From NCBI RefSeq assembly GCF_032854445.1, contig NC_088297.1:550169-614168 (forward strand): 64,000 nucleotides of DNA, given 5' to 3'. The notes under the pieces are model-generated. The model made no database searches. It was not told where the DNA came from and worked only from the letters and a program-made list of their open reading frames with translations. Positions 44,877 to 59,009 of this stretch are shown piece after piece. Each line of letters begins with the position of its first letter. The first letter of the stretch is position 1. The translations under genes were made by a program, and so were the position numbers. This DNA comes from Liolophura sinensis. Lineage: Eukaryota; Mollusca; Polyplacophora; Chitonida; Chitonidae.

Positions 44877-47800
44877 TCAAGGATATAAGCCCATAGCTGC
44901 TCTGCAATCACCTCGTAATTTCTCAACTTTCAGACTGTGTGTGATTTATGCAAAGTTTTAACTTGATTTCAGAAACTGACGTACACTAGCTGAGTTGTCC
45001 AACTTCACGGCTACACAGAGAGGATAACTTCACAGAACACATACCAGTACAACACGGAACAATTCCCTTTGAATATTCATGAATCAACCTCTTGCACACA
45101 TGCCAAAACATAGAAGAATTACCGTCCTGTTATCTCATTTCTCTCATGTGATTTATGAGCAACTCAAATCATGCAAATATTGATTTGCCACTTTTTTGCC
45201 AGTTCAGTAGAACACATACGTATGTATATATATACTTTACTTAACTGGTAAATCTTTCAAACTGTATATATATATATATATATACACACATTAGGTGGAT
45301 GCACTCATTTTGTACAGGTAACATTACAGGGGCCCTTGACTGCTTAGACTTACTTTACTCCAAAGGTATATTACTATCTATATATATACATGCAATTTTC
45401 GTACACTTTCAAGCATGTGAACAGAAATCAATGCGTAGTGAAGGAAATTCCTAACTGGATGCTGGAAAGTCTGCTTTTGTCCTCAATGAATCAATGAATA
45501 TTTCAATTCATGTCACTTTTAAATATTTACATGATACAATACATGTAGCTTATCCATTAAGCGGACACAGGTAATAATATGAGATCACTCAAGCATGTCA
45601 CATGTAGACATGTAGACTAATAATTGACATGCAAGTACCCGTGACTTAGAACTTGGAGTCATTGGGCAGACAAAGCCATTTGCTTCTTCTTGTTCTCTAC
45701 AAATACTTTCTATTAATTGGAACTACATGTATATGAGAGAACTGGACAAAATTGTAATTTAGAGGAATGAAAGGAGATACATGCGAGGCTGGATATTTTC
45801 TACAGCGCCATTATACACCTGTAAGCGCATGTTGTAGGCTGCACATGCACTTCAATGCATTAAAGGAGGAGAAAATTTTTAAAAAATGGCCCTAATGACA
45901 TTGGAAAGAGCACATTTTTTTCTATCTGGTGGTGCCTGCTGTATAATTTTGCCATTTTTCCTCGTCATACATGCAAAGTCTGAAAACGGCAAAGCTGGCA
46001 TTAATCGCTTAGTGCATCTCGTCCTCCATCTTTAACACCCTGTAATTTATGCTGGGGGTGTGTTGCCTCTCTGCCAATGAGAGTCGTTAAAACTGCCGGC
46101 TTGTTCATGTAAACTCGGAGAAGCGGAAAACGAACTGTGCTGTTCGTTATTTTCTGTGAAGAAGAGTTCTACCGGGAATGTACAAACTGTACTTCAGCAG
46201 TTTCCGATGGCAATTCTCGTCTTAACACAGGAGACTTCAAGACAAGTTCTCAGGCAAAATGGAGTCGTCCAGAGCGGATGTTGGTGCTGACTTTATTCAT
46301 AATTTATCAACTTGAGGTACATATAGAATTTTCTATATGGCATGCACCTGTGAGGAAATACATACTCGTTTCAATGGTATTTGACTGATATTTAAATTTT
46401 CTTCTCCTTTAATGTATCCACATGAACACAAATACTCATCTTCATTTCATTTACTTGTAATACATTTGTTCGTTATTTTGTTGTTCTTTTTTTTAATCAA
46501 TCTGTGAACATAAAATCAAGTGTCTTGTGGAAAACCTTCATGAAATTCATTGTCTATAGCATTACTGTATATGACACATTCATCTACAATATGTCACTGT
46601 GTTGATGTTGTACATGTAAGCAAATTTATACACAATTTATTTTTGCCCCAACTTAGCAGTCAAAATGATGAAATACTGTACCTGTCCCAAATATGTCTTA
46701 TACACTTGTACATGTGTAAACTGTACATGTATCCGCAGAATATGGCTGCACCTGCACATGTGTAAACTGTACATGTATCCGCAGATTAGGGCTGCACCTG
46801 TACATGTGTAAACTGTATATGTATCCGCAGATTAGACAATGCAAGCGTAAACCATCAACCTTAACCAGGCACATGTTAATGTACCTGACAAACTAAGGAT
46901 TTAAAGCTGCAGCCAAATTACATATAGCAAGATTTGAACCCTTAACCTCATAGACATTGGTCATCCAATCTCATTACCAGCAGCAATCCAGGGCTTACTT
47001 TCACTAAACTTTGTACATTAAGTTTTCATAACATTTTCTTGTAAATCTTTGACACGTTTGACAAAAAAGTTATGAGATACACGACTTGCGAAGTGAAAGT
47101 GAAAGTGATCCAGGGTTTCATTCTAAAAACCATCTGAGCCATCGAAGTCATCTTTTATTGTCAAGTTGAATTTAACACATACTAGTCCTTTAATTTTGAC
47201 ATTTATTTTATAGGTCACCACCATTCACATGGGGCATCACCTGACAGGTTGTCTCTCCCTCTGCCACCAACACCACCCCCACTCCCCACCACCCCCCCCA
47301 CCCCACCCCCCCCACCAAGCTGCAATAACTGTCGTTACCCAAAGTGACATACCACACCATCAGTGATTTGGTCTGTGTGCACAAATATTACATGCTTACA
47401 TGTGTACACCGGTATCATTTGCATGCAGCAATGTATAAAATGCCAGCAGCTGACACATAGCTCTTGTCTGCACCAATAAATCTGATATTCATTTCAAACT
47501 ATGGCTAGCCATTTTAGAATATTTTTTCTGAACACAAGCAGGTGTATATGTACACACAGTGTCATATGATGTACACATGTACACATACTTGACCTTTTAC
47601 TGTTCTTACATGTATGTCAATGATGGATACATTATGCACTTCAAAAGGACTCTTCCAAAAAAAAAAAAAAATTCAAAAAAAATTTTGCATTTGGCTGTTT
47701 GGACATATGTGAAACACTATTTTGTACTGTCAAACAGATTACCTGTTAAAGAATTCATCACCTGCAATTTGATGATACTTATCAATTATCAAGCTTCAAC

Positions 47801-49385
47801 TGGCCTACAGTTCTGCTCTAAATCATCTAAACAATTATTGGTAATACTTGTACGTAGTTTTTTTAATCACAGGATGTATAAAATGATACTTTTACAACAT
47901 GTGCCCCATCACACAAGTACAGAACTAACGGTATACATGTACATGTACAACATGTATCTGGAACAGATGTTGGTCGGAACATCGGCATAGAAAAGGTGTA
48001 ACATCACAGGAAGATGTTCAAATCATATGCCAATCATACAGCCAAGATGTGTGTAGTATCCTCGCAGGATGGGCGTAAGATGGGAGTAAGATCCCACCAT
48101 CATTCGCACAGGGTTTTACGACATACACTAACATTCACACATAAACTCATCGAACTTACATGTATAACAAATGTCGCGTTATTCGACACCAACCTTCTTT
48201 GTCCTCTCAGAATAAAAAAAATATTCACATACCCGATATCATTCCCAGCATGGTTACTAATTCACACATAATCATGATAATACACAAATCCAGTTCTTAA
48301 TGTTTCCGCAATTATTCGGTAATTGCAAAACCATAGCCTTCATGTACAATACACGAATTTCTTCAATGCAAAAGTCAATTTAAGTACTAAATATAGTGTA
48401 TAGTTATAACAGAACTTATACCTAATAATTTAGACACCACAAACGGCTAATTTATAATAATTGCACAGCTTCTGGCAAGAGCTTACATCATCTCTGGTTG
48501 TCCAGGAATGCTGTCAGGATTTTACATCTCCACTGACGCTAATAAATTTAACTGAGAAGTTCGCAAATCCTGTGACTGTATCAAGTACAAGTGTATATAT
48601 ACATATAGGTGAACAAAACAATTTATGTATCCATGATTTCTACATGAATACACTGTACATGTACAGGTACATTACACTGGGCACTCTAAATACTGTACAT
48701 GTATCATCTGGTTTACATCACAATGCCTTTACTTGATTTGTGTTTAACAATATAGCACAATCAAGATGGTCTTTTCTCCCATACATCTACATTTACATCT
48801 ACATACAATGACAATGACACGAGACAACTGGCGTATAAACGCGCTCAGCTCCAACATGCCAAAAACCACCTGCAACTGAATAATGGTGTTTGAAGTCTCA
48901 AGAGAGACAAAATTAACGGCATTACAGAAGGCATGCTATCCTAACTGTGATATATATGGTCAACACATGAAATATGCATATTTCAAGCAAATATTGATCC
49001 CAGTGTGTTAGAATAATGTGGTTATGGGGAAGGCAAGTTAAATGTCAAGTTGTCAACCGTAAAACTACGTGCAAATATATGTGCTAATTAGCATTCCAAG
49101 TAAAGTGTTTGACCTTTACATAGCCACATGTGAAGCAGTCTTATGTTAAAATGTGCTGAGCGTGGAAGGGAACGCTGTGAGAACACACACAAATTACTGT
49201 ATTACTGTTATTATTAAACTGTTCTGCATGTTTGAAAGATGTTTGATCATGTATATTCTGAAAACATTAATCTGAAGAGACTGATAAAATCATCATTTTT
49301 GTGACATGAAATTGGCCAGATCTACTGATGTAGTTTTGTCTCCAAAATCAAATTCAAAAGGTTAACAATTTAACTTTAACTGTTT

Positions 49386-49915
49386 TACTTACCAATTTCA
49401 TGTTTAAGACTGAGTGAATGAATGCTTGGGGTTTAACATCGTACTTAACAATTTCATGTTGAAGACTGAATGAATGCATGCTTGGGGTTTAACATCGTAC
49501 TTAACAATTTCATGTTGAAGACTGAATGAATGCATGCTTGGGGTTTAACATCGTACTAAACAATTTCATGTTGAAGACTGAATGAATGCATGCATGGGGT
49601 TTAACATCGTACTTAACAATGTCATGTTGAAAACTGAATGAATGCATGCTTGGGGTTTAACATCGTACTTAATTTCATGTTGAAAACTGAATGAATGCAT
49701 GCTTGGGGTTTAACATCGTACTTACCAATTTCATGTTGAAGACTGAATGAATGCATACTTGGGGTTTAACATCGTACTTAACAATTTCATGTTGAAAACT
49801 GAATGGATGCATGCTTGTTGTTTAACATTGTACTTAACAATTTCATGTTGAAGACTGAGTGAATGCATGCTTGGAGTTTAACATCGTACTTGACAATTTC
49901 ATGTTGAAGAATCAA
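49386..49915. repeat. 56-bp minisatellite, about 9.5 copies (copy 2)
   Basis: Counterpart of 20402-20935 with the same copy number and a few private substitutions. Confidence 0.94.
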
Positions 49916-51129
49916 GGTACATGGACAGCTAGATTTAGACATATTTAGAGGATGTATAACTATGTTAACTTGCCTCACTACAGTATATTATACATCAGAA
50001 AGGAAATTTTGTCTGTGACATTAAATACATGTGCACACTTTAAGGGCATTGATTCTCAGCCTTGGATGTTGTATACAGTGTATACAGTGACCTGGTAATG
50101 GCAGCTGTCAAAACAAGAATGCAATAACATGAAACTGCGACAGGACTCTTGGACAGTTTGGCTAAAGTGTACAAATGCAGATACATGTGTAATATATGTA
50201 ATACAAACTAAAATCAATCCACTTCAGTAACAAGGGCAATAATATGATTTCTTCTAGGGGGTGAGGTCAAAACGCCCTCTAGCAAGGATGCCCTCTATCT
50301 AAACACCCTCTGCCTAAATGTCAGGGGTCCAACATGTGAGTAGTTGATGGTTTACAACAACAGCACTGGTAAGTCAGCGAGCATCCCTGTAAGCCTAGAT
50401 ATTTTTGGAAGTACATCACAAATATCAGTAGGCCTAACTGCGTAATCTTTGTCAGAAATATCACGTCCACAACAGATCACCATGTTCATTTCTCTATACA
50501 ACAACAATCATATTTACATGTAAGTAATTTACAAAGTTTAAAGTCCAGAAATAATATAAAATGTGTATTTTACAATGGCAACATTTAACAACTTTTATAG
50601 GCCATATATACATAGAATACGATTTGATCACAGACATACATCAAAGCCCATGCCGCTAGCTTAAATATATATGCATTATATACAGTATAGAGGGCGTTCT
50701 GGCTATAGGATGTTCTGGCTAGAGGGTGTTCTGGCTAGAGGGCGTTCTGGCTAGAGGGCGTTCTGGCTAGAGGGCATTCTGACTCTAATTATCTTCTACT
50801 ACATATGATGATCATCTACCATGTCTACATGCATATAATGCTACAATTTTAATACTTTTCATGGAAGTTATACTTCGAAAAGGCCATCCGGAAAAAGATG
50901 TTTGTCAGGGTAAGCCAAACTTATCACGAAAATAGATCGAGCAATGCAGTGAGAATTTGTTTGAGTTCTGGCTAATGAGAGACGAATAAAAAAAACAACT
51001 TTCATCAAAGCTCAGAAAAAAAACAACAACTTTAGAGTAGGTCCTTTTATTAATAATTAATAATAACTGGGTTAATATCCCTGGCCAACGAAAATATTTT
51101 TGATGATGGCCTAAGATTGAGTGACTTAC

Positions 51130-51169
51130 CTGGAATACATAAATATATGGTGACAATGGCAGCCAGCAT
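51130..51169 (-). CDS. KIAA0319-like gene, first coding exon, copy 2
   Basis: Same exon as at 22141-22180 in the second copy of the duplicated segment, with the same peptide and donor site. In this scaffold no MANSC or EGF exons follow it on the minus strand, because the copy is cut at the N gap at 40149. That suits an allelic contig that starts inside intron 1 better than a working second gene. Upstream, one copy has an extra A (cacaaaatac at 22501, cacaaatac in copy 2); this falls outside the chosen coding part. Confidence 0.5.
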
Positions 51170-52217
51170 CTTCCATACGGACCTCGTCCGTTGCACAGAA
51201 TGATACAACAGTGATGTTAGGGACCAAACAACTGGGTCTTTTCGTAAAGTGCCCACTTGGGGCCACCACAAGCCCTGAGGGACTACGTTCATCAAAATGT
51301 CCCCACAACAAAGCTTCCTAACACATGTGGGGTGATGCCATGGGCATCCAGATAAAATGTGCGCAGATCCATGGTTCTTGCAATCTCTGTTACCACACAT
51401 ATTTCTGTTTGTAAGATCGGTTGTGCGGGCAGCTTGCTGACCACACCTGTCCTTGTCATGATGACTTAATCCCATGGTCCCCGAACACCCACAAATACAG
51501 CGCTCGTCAACCATGATCAAAGCTACACAAGATGAAGCGCCTATGCTTCCAGTACACCTTACAGTTCCTCTGCTGTTATAACACAATGTATACACGCAGG
51601 CAGGTAAATGCAATTAAGTTCCATCCTCCCCCACAGGTAACATCCACATTGTGCGACTACGCGTACTGGTAAATGTGCCTGTTTTTAACACATCCGTAGA
51701 ACATTATTAGTATTTCTTCTTCTGGCTGTAGGATGAAATGTTTCCACACCTGAAACAGAAGGAGGGTAAACTGTTGTTACGCTGTTTTCTCAATAGATTT
51801 TATATTCTGTTACATGGTATAGATCCAGATGTCTATTCACTCAGCTGACCTCTGAGAGGCAACAGCTGTGTAAGTTAAGTACATGTCTGTCTAAACACTG
51901 ATCCTAGAACCAGTCAGTAGTTTATATAGGCCGGGTGATGAAGACCCAAGGCTGCACCATGCACAGTTGTGCATCTAACCATACCCATATATCCCTAAGT
52001 AATATTAAATGGATCAATGAAAAACTTGAGAACTCAGACAATTAATCTTGTCATTGAAATTCTAGCCTGAGGCAAACAGCACATGTTTGTACCACATATT
52101 ATACACGTATGGCCTGATATGAAATGATATGATGGTGATAATGACAGGAAAAATGTAAATGGAGTGTTAAATAAAAGCTAATGAAGCAGAAGATTTTACA
52201 TGTATATGTGCATAGTG

Positions 52218-52497
52218 TACGATGATTTATTTACTTGTTTATTTGATTGGTCTTTTACGCAGTGCTCAAGAGTATTTCACTTATACAACGGCAGCCAGCT
52301 TTATGGTGCTGGAAACCGGGCAGAGCCCAGGGGGAAACCCACGAACATCCATGAACAGGTTGCTGGCAGACCTTCCCACTTACGGCCGGAGAGGAAGCCA
52401 GCATGAGCTGGACTTGAACTCACAGCGACCGCATTGGTGAGAGGCTCCTGGGTCATCAGGCCGCGCTAGCGCGCTGACCAACTAAGCCACGGAGGCC
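52218..52497 (-). mobile_element. SINE family 1, near full length (copy 2)
   Basis: Counterpart of 23234-23505 with the same tgaaca insertion in the core. Confidence 0.92.
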
Positions 52498-53269
52498 TCT
52501 GCAGCAGAAATGAATTTTTTTGATTTAGTTCAGCAATTTTGTACCAAACCTTTTTATTTTAAGTTTATCATGTACAGAAGAATGCAGGTAATTGTTATTA
52601 AAACATACATATACACACTATATATACACTCGAACCTCGTATCGATTTTATAGTATACATCCACAGGTTGCTGGAAGACCTTCCCATGCACAACCAGAGA
52701 GGAAGCCAGCCTGTGCTGGTCTGGGGCCCTTATAAATATGTAAGCATTTCACTGAAACCCATTTCTGTGTAACAAGGGCTCTTCTTCCTGGTCCACATTG
52801 GCGTCACCTCACGGAATCAAAAGCTTCCCCAAAATTATGTCTTGTGTGAAACCTACACAACTGGTTATAACACCAACATCAAAAGCTTCCTCCCAATATT
52901 CAATTACACAATTTAGACCAATTAAAGAGGCCATAATTGAATTTGATATGACGTTTATTTCTCTTAAAGTTTCTTTCAGTGTTAATTGCTTTACAATCTC
53001 TATCTCTTTCATTCACTTGGATAAAGAAAAAATATTACCCTTCCAAAATACTCTATACAGTATTTCCTGATACGGTTGGGTTACCCCCAAGAAAGAATTT
53101 CTGAAGGGTGGCCTTAATGTCTCAATACAGTCAGGAGTTGTGCAGTCACGGGAGAATATGACCCCTCTCACTGATCTCTACGGGTATACATGTATTTACA
53201 CATATTCCCAGCAGAAGAACCTACTAAGCTATCACATATATACCACATTTCATGTAGCATGCTCCACGC

Positions 53270-53512
53270 CCTCCATGGCCAAGCAAATAGTATGCTAGTA
53301 CATAACTATGACTAAGAAGCCCCTCACTAATTCAAGTTTAAGCCCGACCCAGGCTGGTTTTCTGTCCTGTATTACATCTACCAGCAACATGTGGGTTCCA
53401 CCTGGGTTCTTACCTGTTTCCTGCCACCCTAATGCCGGTTGTAATCGCATAATGAAAGGTTCTTGAGAGTGGTGTAAAACCACCAATCAAATGAAAAAAT
53501 ACACATAAATAA
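53270..53512 (+). mobile_element. SINE family 1, old degenerate copy (copy 2)
   Basis: Counterpart of 24357-24598. Confidence 0.75.
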
Positions 53513-54286
53513 ATAACTGTACAGCATTATCCTACTTGTGATATTTACCTGTGAGACAACGGCTTTTGACTGCAGCTGCAACCAGGAACCACTTTACATG
53601 TATGCCCCTCACCACAGAATTTACAGAATACTAGAAAGCACCACTACCACTGTTGAACAACCCATTCAATTGACATTCAATTACAGCTAAAATGAGTGTC
53701 AGAAATTACAACCTGTACACCAGCAATGAGAACAAACAGGCCAGCAGTAAATACAAATACATAGCACAGGTTAATAATACAAAACTTTCAAAGTTGTGCT
53801 TATCAACTTCTACAAAATGGTCAACAAACGATGACAGTCTAGTCATTTGAAACTAGAATCTTCCAGGTGTTTACAATTATAAGTTTGATGTTACATCTTA
53901 CAGATTTGACAGTTCCTCACTTTAGCTTAGGTGATAAATTTACATTCAATGCACATTTAAATGTGTATGTACAGGTGTGTTTAAAATAAACCATAAATTA
54001 AATGATCCATGCATGCACCAAATGTTTAATATACACATGACTTTGATTGCGACCAGAACATGTTACTTTCTGTACACAATTTAAAGATTTCACAACATTA
54101 TTGCATGCAGTACATTACAAAACTGGTTCTACTTCAACTGTTTAGTAACAAGGACTGAATAAATATTTGCATGGACAGCTGATCCAAAGGGAGTCTGCAG
54201 AACGAAATCCGACTGGTCTCCAATATCTTGTCAAATGTCACAAATTAGAACAAAGTAGGTAAATATCTGCTATGGATTATGTATGT

Positions 54287-54405
54287 CTACAATTTGAATG
54301 CATCAGCGACGTCCCTGATATGACTGATGTGAGTGCGAAGAAACGCGAAAGGAAGTCGTACACTGATCGCCACAGCGTTGACCTTTGGCGTTTTCTTTAA
54401 CAGCT
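54287..54405 (-). CDS. Candidate terminal exon of an unidentified minus-strand gene (copy 2)
   Basis: Counterpart of 25372-25490. One substitution gives Ile to Val in the proposed frame (HIRDIAD versus HIRDVAD); the acceptor and stop codon are kept. Confidence 0.25.
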
Positions 54406-54666
54406 CTGCATAAAAATGTCAGCTTACACAAACTACTAACAAAGACTGCTGCGAGTAAAATAAGTAGGTGGAATAATGAAATATCCCAACGTTCCGAGTA
54501 ACATGCGAATGTTTTACATACATCTGTGACCAGAATGCATGATGCTTACCTGGTGTTTGTGCTCATGAGAACTACGTCAACGATTCCAGTGCTCCTCTCT
54601 TAATTGGTCAGCAGAATATTTTTCGTCCAATCGCCTTGCAAGAAAATGATTTGTTCGGAGGATGTA

Positions 54667-54686
54667 AACATGGCGGCGCCCACGTG
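54667..54686. promoter_or_regulatory. YY1-like site plus CACGTG E-box (copy 2)
   Basis: Identical counterpart of 25752-25771. The surrounding 250 bp has only about two differences between the copies, fewer than most of the segment. Confidence 0.33.
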
Positions 54687-54909
54687 TCAATGAACGTAAA
54701 TATTTACAGCAAGTGAGTTTCTTTTTATAGCGGTGATATAAACTACTTGCGAAGTTCAAAAATCCCACTAACGGGCCCACGTTTTTTGCAAACAACTTAT
54801 TTTTAGCCAATGTCGCGATTTTCTTACATCTCGAGATCTTAGTCTAGTCCCATTCGCCATGGTTTGATACACATTTCAAAGGTTGCCCTAGGCACCCTAG
54901 GCTACAGTT

Positions 54910-55387
54910 TGCCCCGAAAGACTCCAGCTCCTTTTCTTACATTGACCTAGCGTCGTTGGGGTCTCATCACTTACAGCTTTAATTTCGTACTCAACGAAGG
55001 TCCAGACCAATTCTCTTCGTTATCGAACATGTCTCGTGCAAATAAAAGACACCAACCTAATGACCTGCTTTCCGAGTCCACCGCATCACCCCCATACCTC
55101 CCTACTCGGTTTAGAGTAGATTTATTTTATCCATGAAGGCTTCTACGGTATATGTTCCTAACCCACTACTCCACTATGAAGCAGAACATGCGCTTAGCTG
55201 CTCAAAATGGCTGCAGTCGCCGAGGAGTGTATACCTTGGAAGGCTTCATGGCTATAATAAATCTATTCTAAACCGAGTAGAGACATATGCTAGACCTTTG
55301 TTGAGTACGAAATTAACATTGTAAACGTTGACACTTCAGTGGTGCTAGACCAGGATAAGAAAAGGAATTGGAGTCTTTCAGGACTAG
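54910..55387. repeat. Fold-back (imperfect inverted repeat) (copy 2)
   Basis: Counterpart of 25995-26480. The loop is 9-10 bp shorter (one ctactccacta unit fewer). Confidence 0.85.
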
Positions 55388-56043
55388 CGTATATTGTGAT
55401 AAATGGCATGAATAAACCCGAATCATTATTTCAGGTGTTTTGCCAGTTCCACAGTTTTAGGCAAGGCATGATTTGATGATAGTTGCTAGATTGAAAAAAC
55501 ATCTCGCATAATCGGGTTTGTTGGCTCAATGGCACTGTTAGCAGCTACATTAAAATCTTGTCCTTTAGCCGTATTAGTTTTTGAGAGCCCGCGCCTTATC
55601 CCGCCTAAATCTGTGTGAACTTGTGAGAACACTGAAATACTGATTCCACTTTTTAAGATGACAGTAATTCTGTACATGTGATCCGATCTATCAAGACACA
55701 TCATCAGAGCGAGGCATATCAACATTGTGTCAGCCTCAATTATCTCGTACATTGTGCTACATGTATGGGTGAAATTTATTAAAGCGTAATTATGACCCAT
55801 TAGTTTTGTCCAGCTTGGAAGTTCGTAACATTAAAATGTATAACCAGTGTTCAACATATTGTCACATGATAAGATAACAGTCTTTACTAAAGAAAGCTTA
55901 ACAACTGCGTCATAATTGTATGATTTCATATTACACTGTGAGATGATGTAGAAATTTGATTTGAAAAAGTTGAAATGTTGTTGTTGGATTAATCTACATG
56001 ATATGAAATGACTTTACTCTCGGATGATCCTATATCTGAAATA

Positions 56044-56320
56044 AGGGCCTCCATGGTTCAGTTGGTTAGCGCGCTAGCGCAGTGCAATGACCCAGGAGCC
56101 TCTCACCAATGCAGTCGCTGTGAGTTCAAGTCCAGCTCATGCTGGCTTCTTCTCCGGCCGTACGTGGGAAGGTCTGTCAGGAGCCTGCGGATGTTCGTGG
56201 GTTTCCCCCGGGCTCTGCTCGGTTTCCTCCCAGCATAATGCTGGCCGCGGTCACATAAGTGAAATATTCTTGAGTACGGCGTAAAACACCAATCCAATAA
56301 AATAAATAAATAAATAAATA
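56044..56320 (+). mobile_element. SINE family 1, full length (copy 2)
   Basis: Counterpart of 27130-27402. Confidence 0.93.
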
Positions 56321-56415
56321 TATCTGAAATAGATGTGGCACAATCAGAAAATAACTCGCCTATAAGCATTCAATAGCTGTGTCTGCATGATCCTCTCTTT
56401 GCAGAGTAACCTTAC

Positions 56416-56535
56416 CTGGTTGAACTCAAAAACAATCCATAAGTAGTTTCTTACTTCAACTGCAGCTTGGATGTATTGTAGACGTGCTGTGTGGAAGGCT
56501 TTCACTTTTATCTTGAGATTACCTGTGCACTTCAT
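56416..56535 (-). CDS. Unidentified first exon, divergent from PTRHD1 (copy 2)
   Basis: Counterpart of 27498-27617, with identical sequence over the coding part and donor. The first difference between copies lies about 25 bp upstream of the ATG (caacattc versus caagattc on the plus strand). Confidence 0.33.
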
Positions 56536-56619
56536 GAAATAAGACAAAGTTCAAGATTCCTAGCACTGCAACGCTGACGAGTTCAGTACTTCATAGAAGG
56601 TTTTTGGTTTCTGAGAAAG

Positions 56620-56805
56620 ATGTCCTACTTTGTGCAATATGTGGTTTTACGGAAAGACTTACTGAAAACACTTAAGTGGCCGTTCGGAGCTGTGGTCACG
56701 CAAGCGTGTCATGCTTGTACTGCTGTTTTACATGAGAACTACGGAGATCCGAACACACAACAATACCTGTCCAAAATTGACGAGATGCACAAGGTGGTCC
56801 TAGAG
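56620..56805 (+). CDS. PTRHD1: PTRHD1 exon 1 (copy 2)
   Basis: Second copy of the exon at 27702-27887, same length, start and donor. Amino-acid differences from copy 1 are RKDL for RKDV, AVLHENYGD for AVIHENYRD. Leu in RKDL is the residue I recall in vertebrate PTRHD1, so copy 1 carries the derived residue there. Confidence 0.9.
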
Positions 56806-57080
56806 GTGAGAAATTATTAAAGTGATTTGTGTATATTTGTTTGGTTATTGGTGTTTAAAGACATACATGTTCTCAAGGATGTTGACTTAAATTGGTGTAT
56901 GAAAAATTTGGTTTGATCAATTTTAATTTTTGAACCTGCCTTCTTTCCGTTGTACAAGTGAAGTATTCTTGAGTACGGCGTAAAACTCCAATCAGATAAA
57001 TAAATTAATTATTGTCACAATGACATTATTAGGAACTTACATGATTTAGATAGTTATATCTGTGGCATTTCTGATTAATT

Positions 57081-57345
57081 GGGGGCCTCCGTAGCTCAGT
57101 TGGTTAGCGTGCTAGCGCAGTGTAATGACCTAGCAGTCTCTCACCAATGCGGTTGCTGTGAGTTCAAGTCCAGCTCATGCCTGGCTTCCTCTTTGGCCGT
57201 ACCTGGGAAGGTCTGACAGCAACCTGCGGATGGTCGTGGGTTCCCCCTCAAGCTCTTCCTGGTTTCCTCCCACCATAATGCTGGCCGCTGACGTATAAGT
57301 GAAATATTGTTGAGGAAGGCATGAAACACCAATGAAATAAATAGG
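57081..57345 (+). mobile_element. SINE family 1 in the PTRHD1 intron (copy 2)
   Basis: Counterpart of 28164-28425. Confidence 0.92.
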
Positions 57346-57540
57346 TGTAATTAATATGCGAATTGTGCAGTCTTAATGAACATTCAGGGTAATGTGTCTC
57401 ATTAGGTTAACTTACTTGTGTGTGTGAAATAGTTTGTGAAAAGATATCGCGATAAAAAGGTAATCGTTAAAAGAAAACTGTAAACTAAAGAAAGAAAGAT
57501 GTGAAACAAGGACAAATGCTTAACATGCTTTTTGTTTCAG

Positions 57541-57711
57541 GCAGATGGTGAGAGTGACCTTAGGAAGCTAGCAGAGTCTTTGACAGAAGCAAAAGTTGCC
57601 CACAAATTGTGGACAGAGCAGCCAGAGGGAATTCCCACGTGCCTGGCTGTCATGCCCTACAAGAAGGAGGACATTCAGTCCCATTTCAAAGGGCTTAAAT
57701 TGTTTAAATAA
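57541..57711 (+). CDS. PTRHD1: PTRHD1 exon 2, terminal (copy 2)
   Basis: Second copy of the exon at 28622-28792, open and full length. It differs in protein by LWTEQPE for LWIEQPE. The Ile/Thr change is in the conserved LWxEQPE block, where a hydrophobic residue is usual. Other substitutions, such as gtcgcc/gttgcc, are silent. Confidence 0.9.
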   Translation, partial: ADGESDLRKLAESLTEAKVAHKLWTEQPEGIPTCLAVMPYKKEDIQSHFKGLKLFK

Positions 57712-57906
57712 CTTAATTAAATTTAAAGTGTAAATTATTTTGTAATACATGTACGTTGTTGCTTTATAAATTGTTACTACATTTCTCTTTTGCATGCCAT
57801 GACTTCAGATTTATTGATTCATTGGTGGATTTTGAAATAATGTTTTTGACTTTTGCTGTAAAATGCCAGACATAAGCCATAGAAAAAGTGCAAACTACAT
57901 GTGACT

Positions 57907-59009
57907 TAATACATCAGTAGTGTAACTCTGAAAAAAGACTTCATTGTGACTCAATTTTTCGGCATTTTATGTAGCCATCATTAGGAGAGCGTTTCCCTTC
58001 CCCTCCACCTCCTCCCACTGGCCCAGATAGCACAGTTGGTAGAGCGTCCGTTTCAGGAGCGGTAGATCCAGGATCAATCCTGGGTCGAGTCACACCTAAG
58101 ACTTTAACAGAGGAAGTTGTAACTTCCTCGCTTGGGGTTCAGCATGGAAGGGATAGTGCAACGACTGGTTGACCAGTATCAGTATAATGTTTTGGGCGGG
58201 GCATGACGTTAAACCCCAATCACTCACTCACTCACTACACCTTCTCACCTCCCCTTCCAACCCACCTCCTCCCCTCGGACTTTTTCTCTTGTCACAACCA
58301 TTCATAATAATAGTCATATTTTACTCGTACTTTGTTTATTAGTCAGTAGGTTATCTAACCTATAGTTTATGATTAGTTTATTCTCTGTAATTTCTGTTTA
58401 CAAGCCCTTAAACTCACTGGTTATGGGTTTTGTTTGTTTAATTACTATAACAACCCATATCACTGCACAATGTATATATGTCATTGCCTGTTTCATTTTG
58501 AGCACTCTCCTGATGAGGGCTAAAACAAAAGAAACAAAATATTGTGTCACACTGAAGTCTTTTTTTCGGAGTTACACTACTCGTGTATTCTGTAACTATA
58601 TAGAGCACTTTGACAACTTACTTATGTAATTTCTACTTAATCTGCTTATTTACTAAGATAAGAGTTAACACTAGAACATTATCTCTTTATGAAAAACTGT
58701 AGAACAATTACTCTAAAATTACCTCACCTAGAGAGAGAGGAACTGACGAACAACATTTGGTGTGAAGATTTGTACTGAATGCTTGGAGTGTCTTTTACAG
58801 CATAATCTTTTCAGATTGCACAAAGCTTACCCCATTAAAATCTGCGTTATTTTATGGTACAATACGATATAACAACCCATGTCACTGCACAATGTATATG
58901 TCATTGCCTGTTCCATTTTGTACACTCTCCTGATGAGTACTGTATAAAATGCTGAAATTTTTGAGTCACAGTGAAGTCTTTTTTTCGGAGTTACACTACT
59001 CATGTATTA
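57907..59009. mobile_element. 1.1-kb element with inverted ends (copy 2)
   Basis: Counterpart of 28986-30110 with the same three end copies and SINE. Its right-end copy reads ctgatgagtactgtataaaa where copy 1 reads ctgatgagggctggtataaa. Confidence 0.68.
58017..58240 (+). mobile_element. tRNA-derived SINE (family 2) (copy 2)
   Basis: Counterpart of 29098-29330 without the internal duplication. Confidence 0.88.

Noticed and set aside
44391-44888. 165-codon frame rich in SCPYS/ISHLLQ repeats
   Set aside because: Wholly inside the 44-bp minisatellite; copy 1 has shifted frames and no start, intron or domain supports it.
55486-55800. 104-codon minus frame (..DHMYRITVILKSGISISV..) in copy 2
   Set aside because: Copy 1 has stop codons in the same frame, and no good donor or acceptor bounds it.
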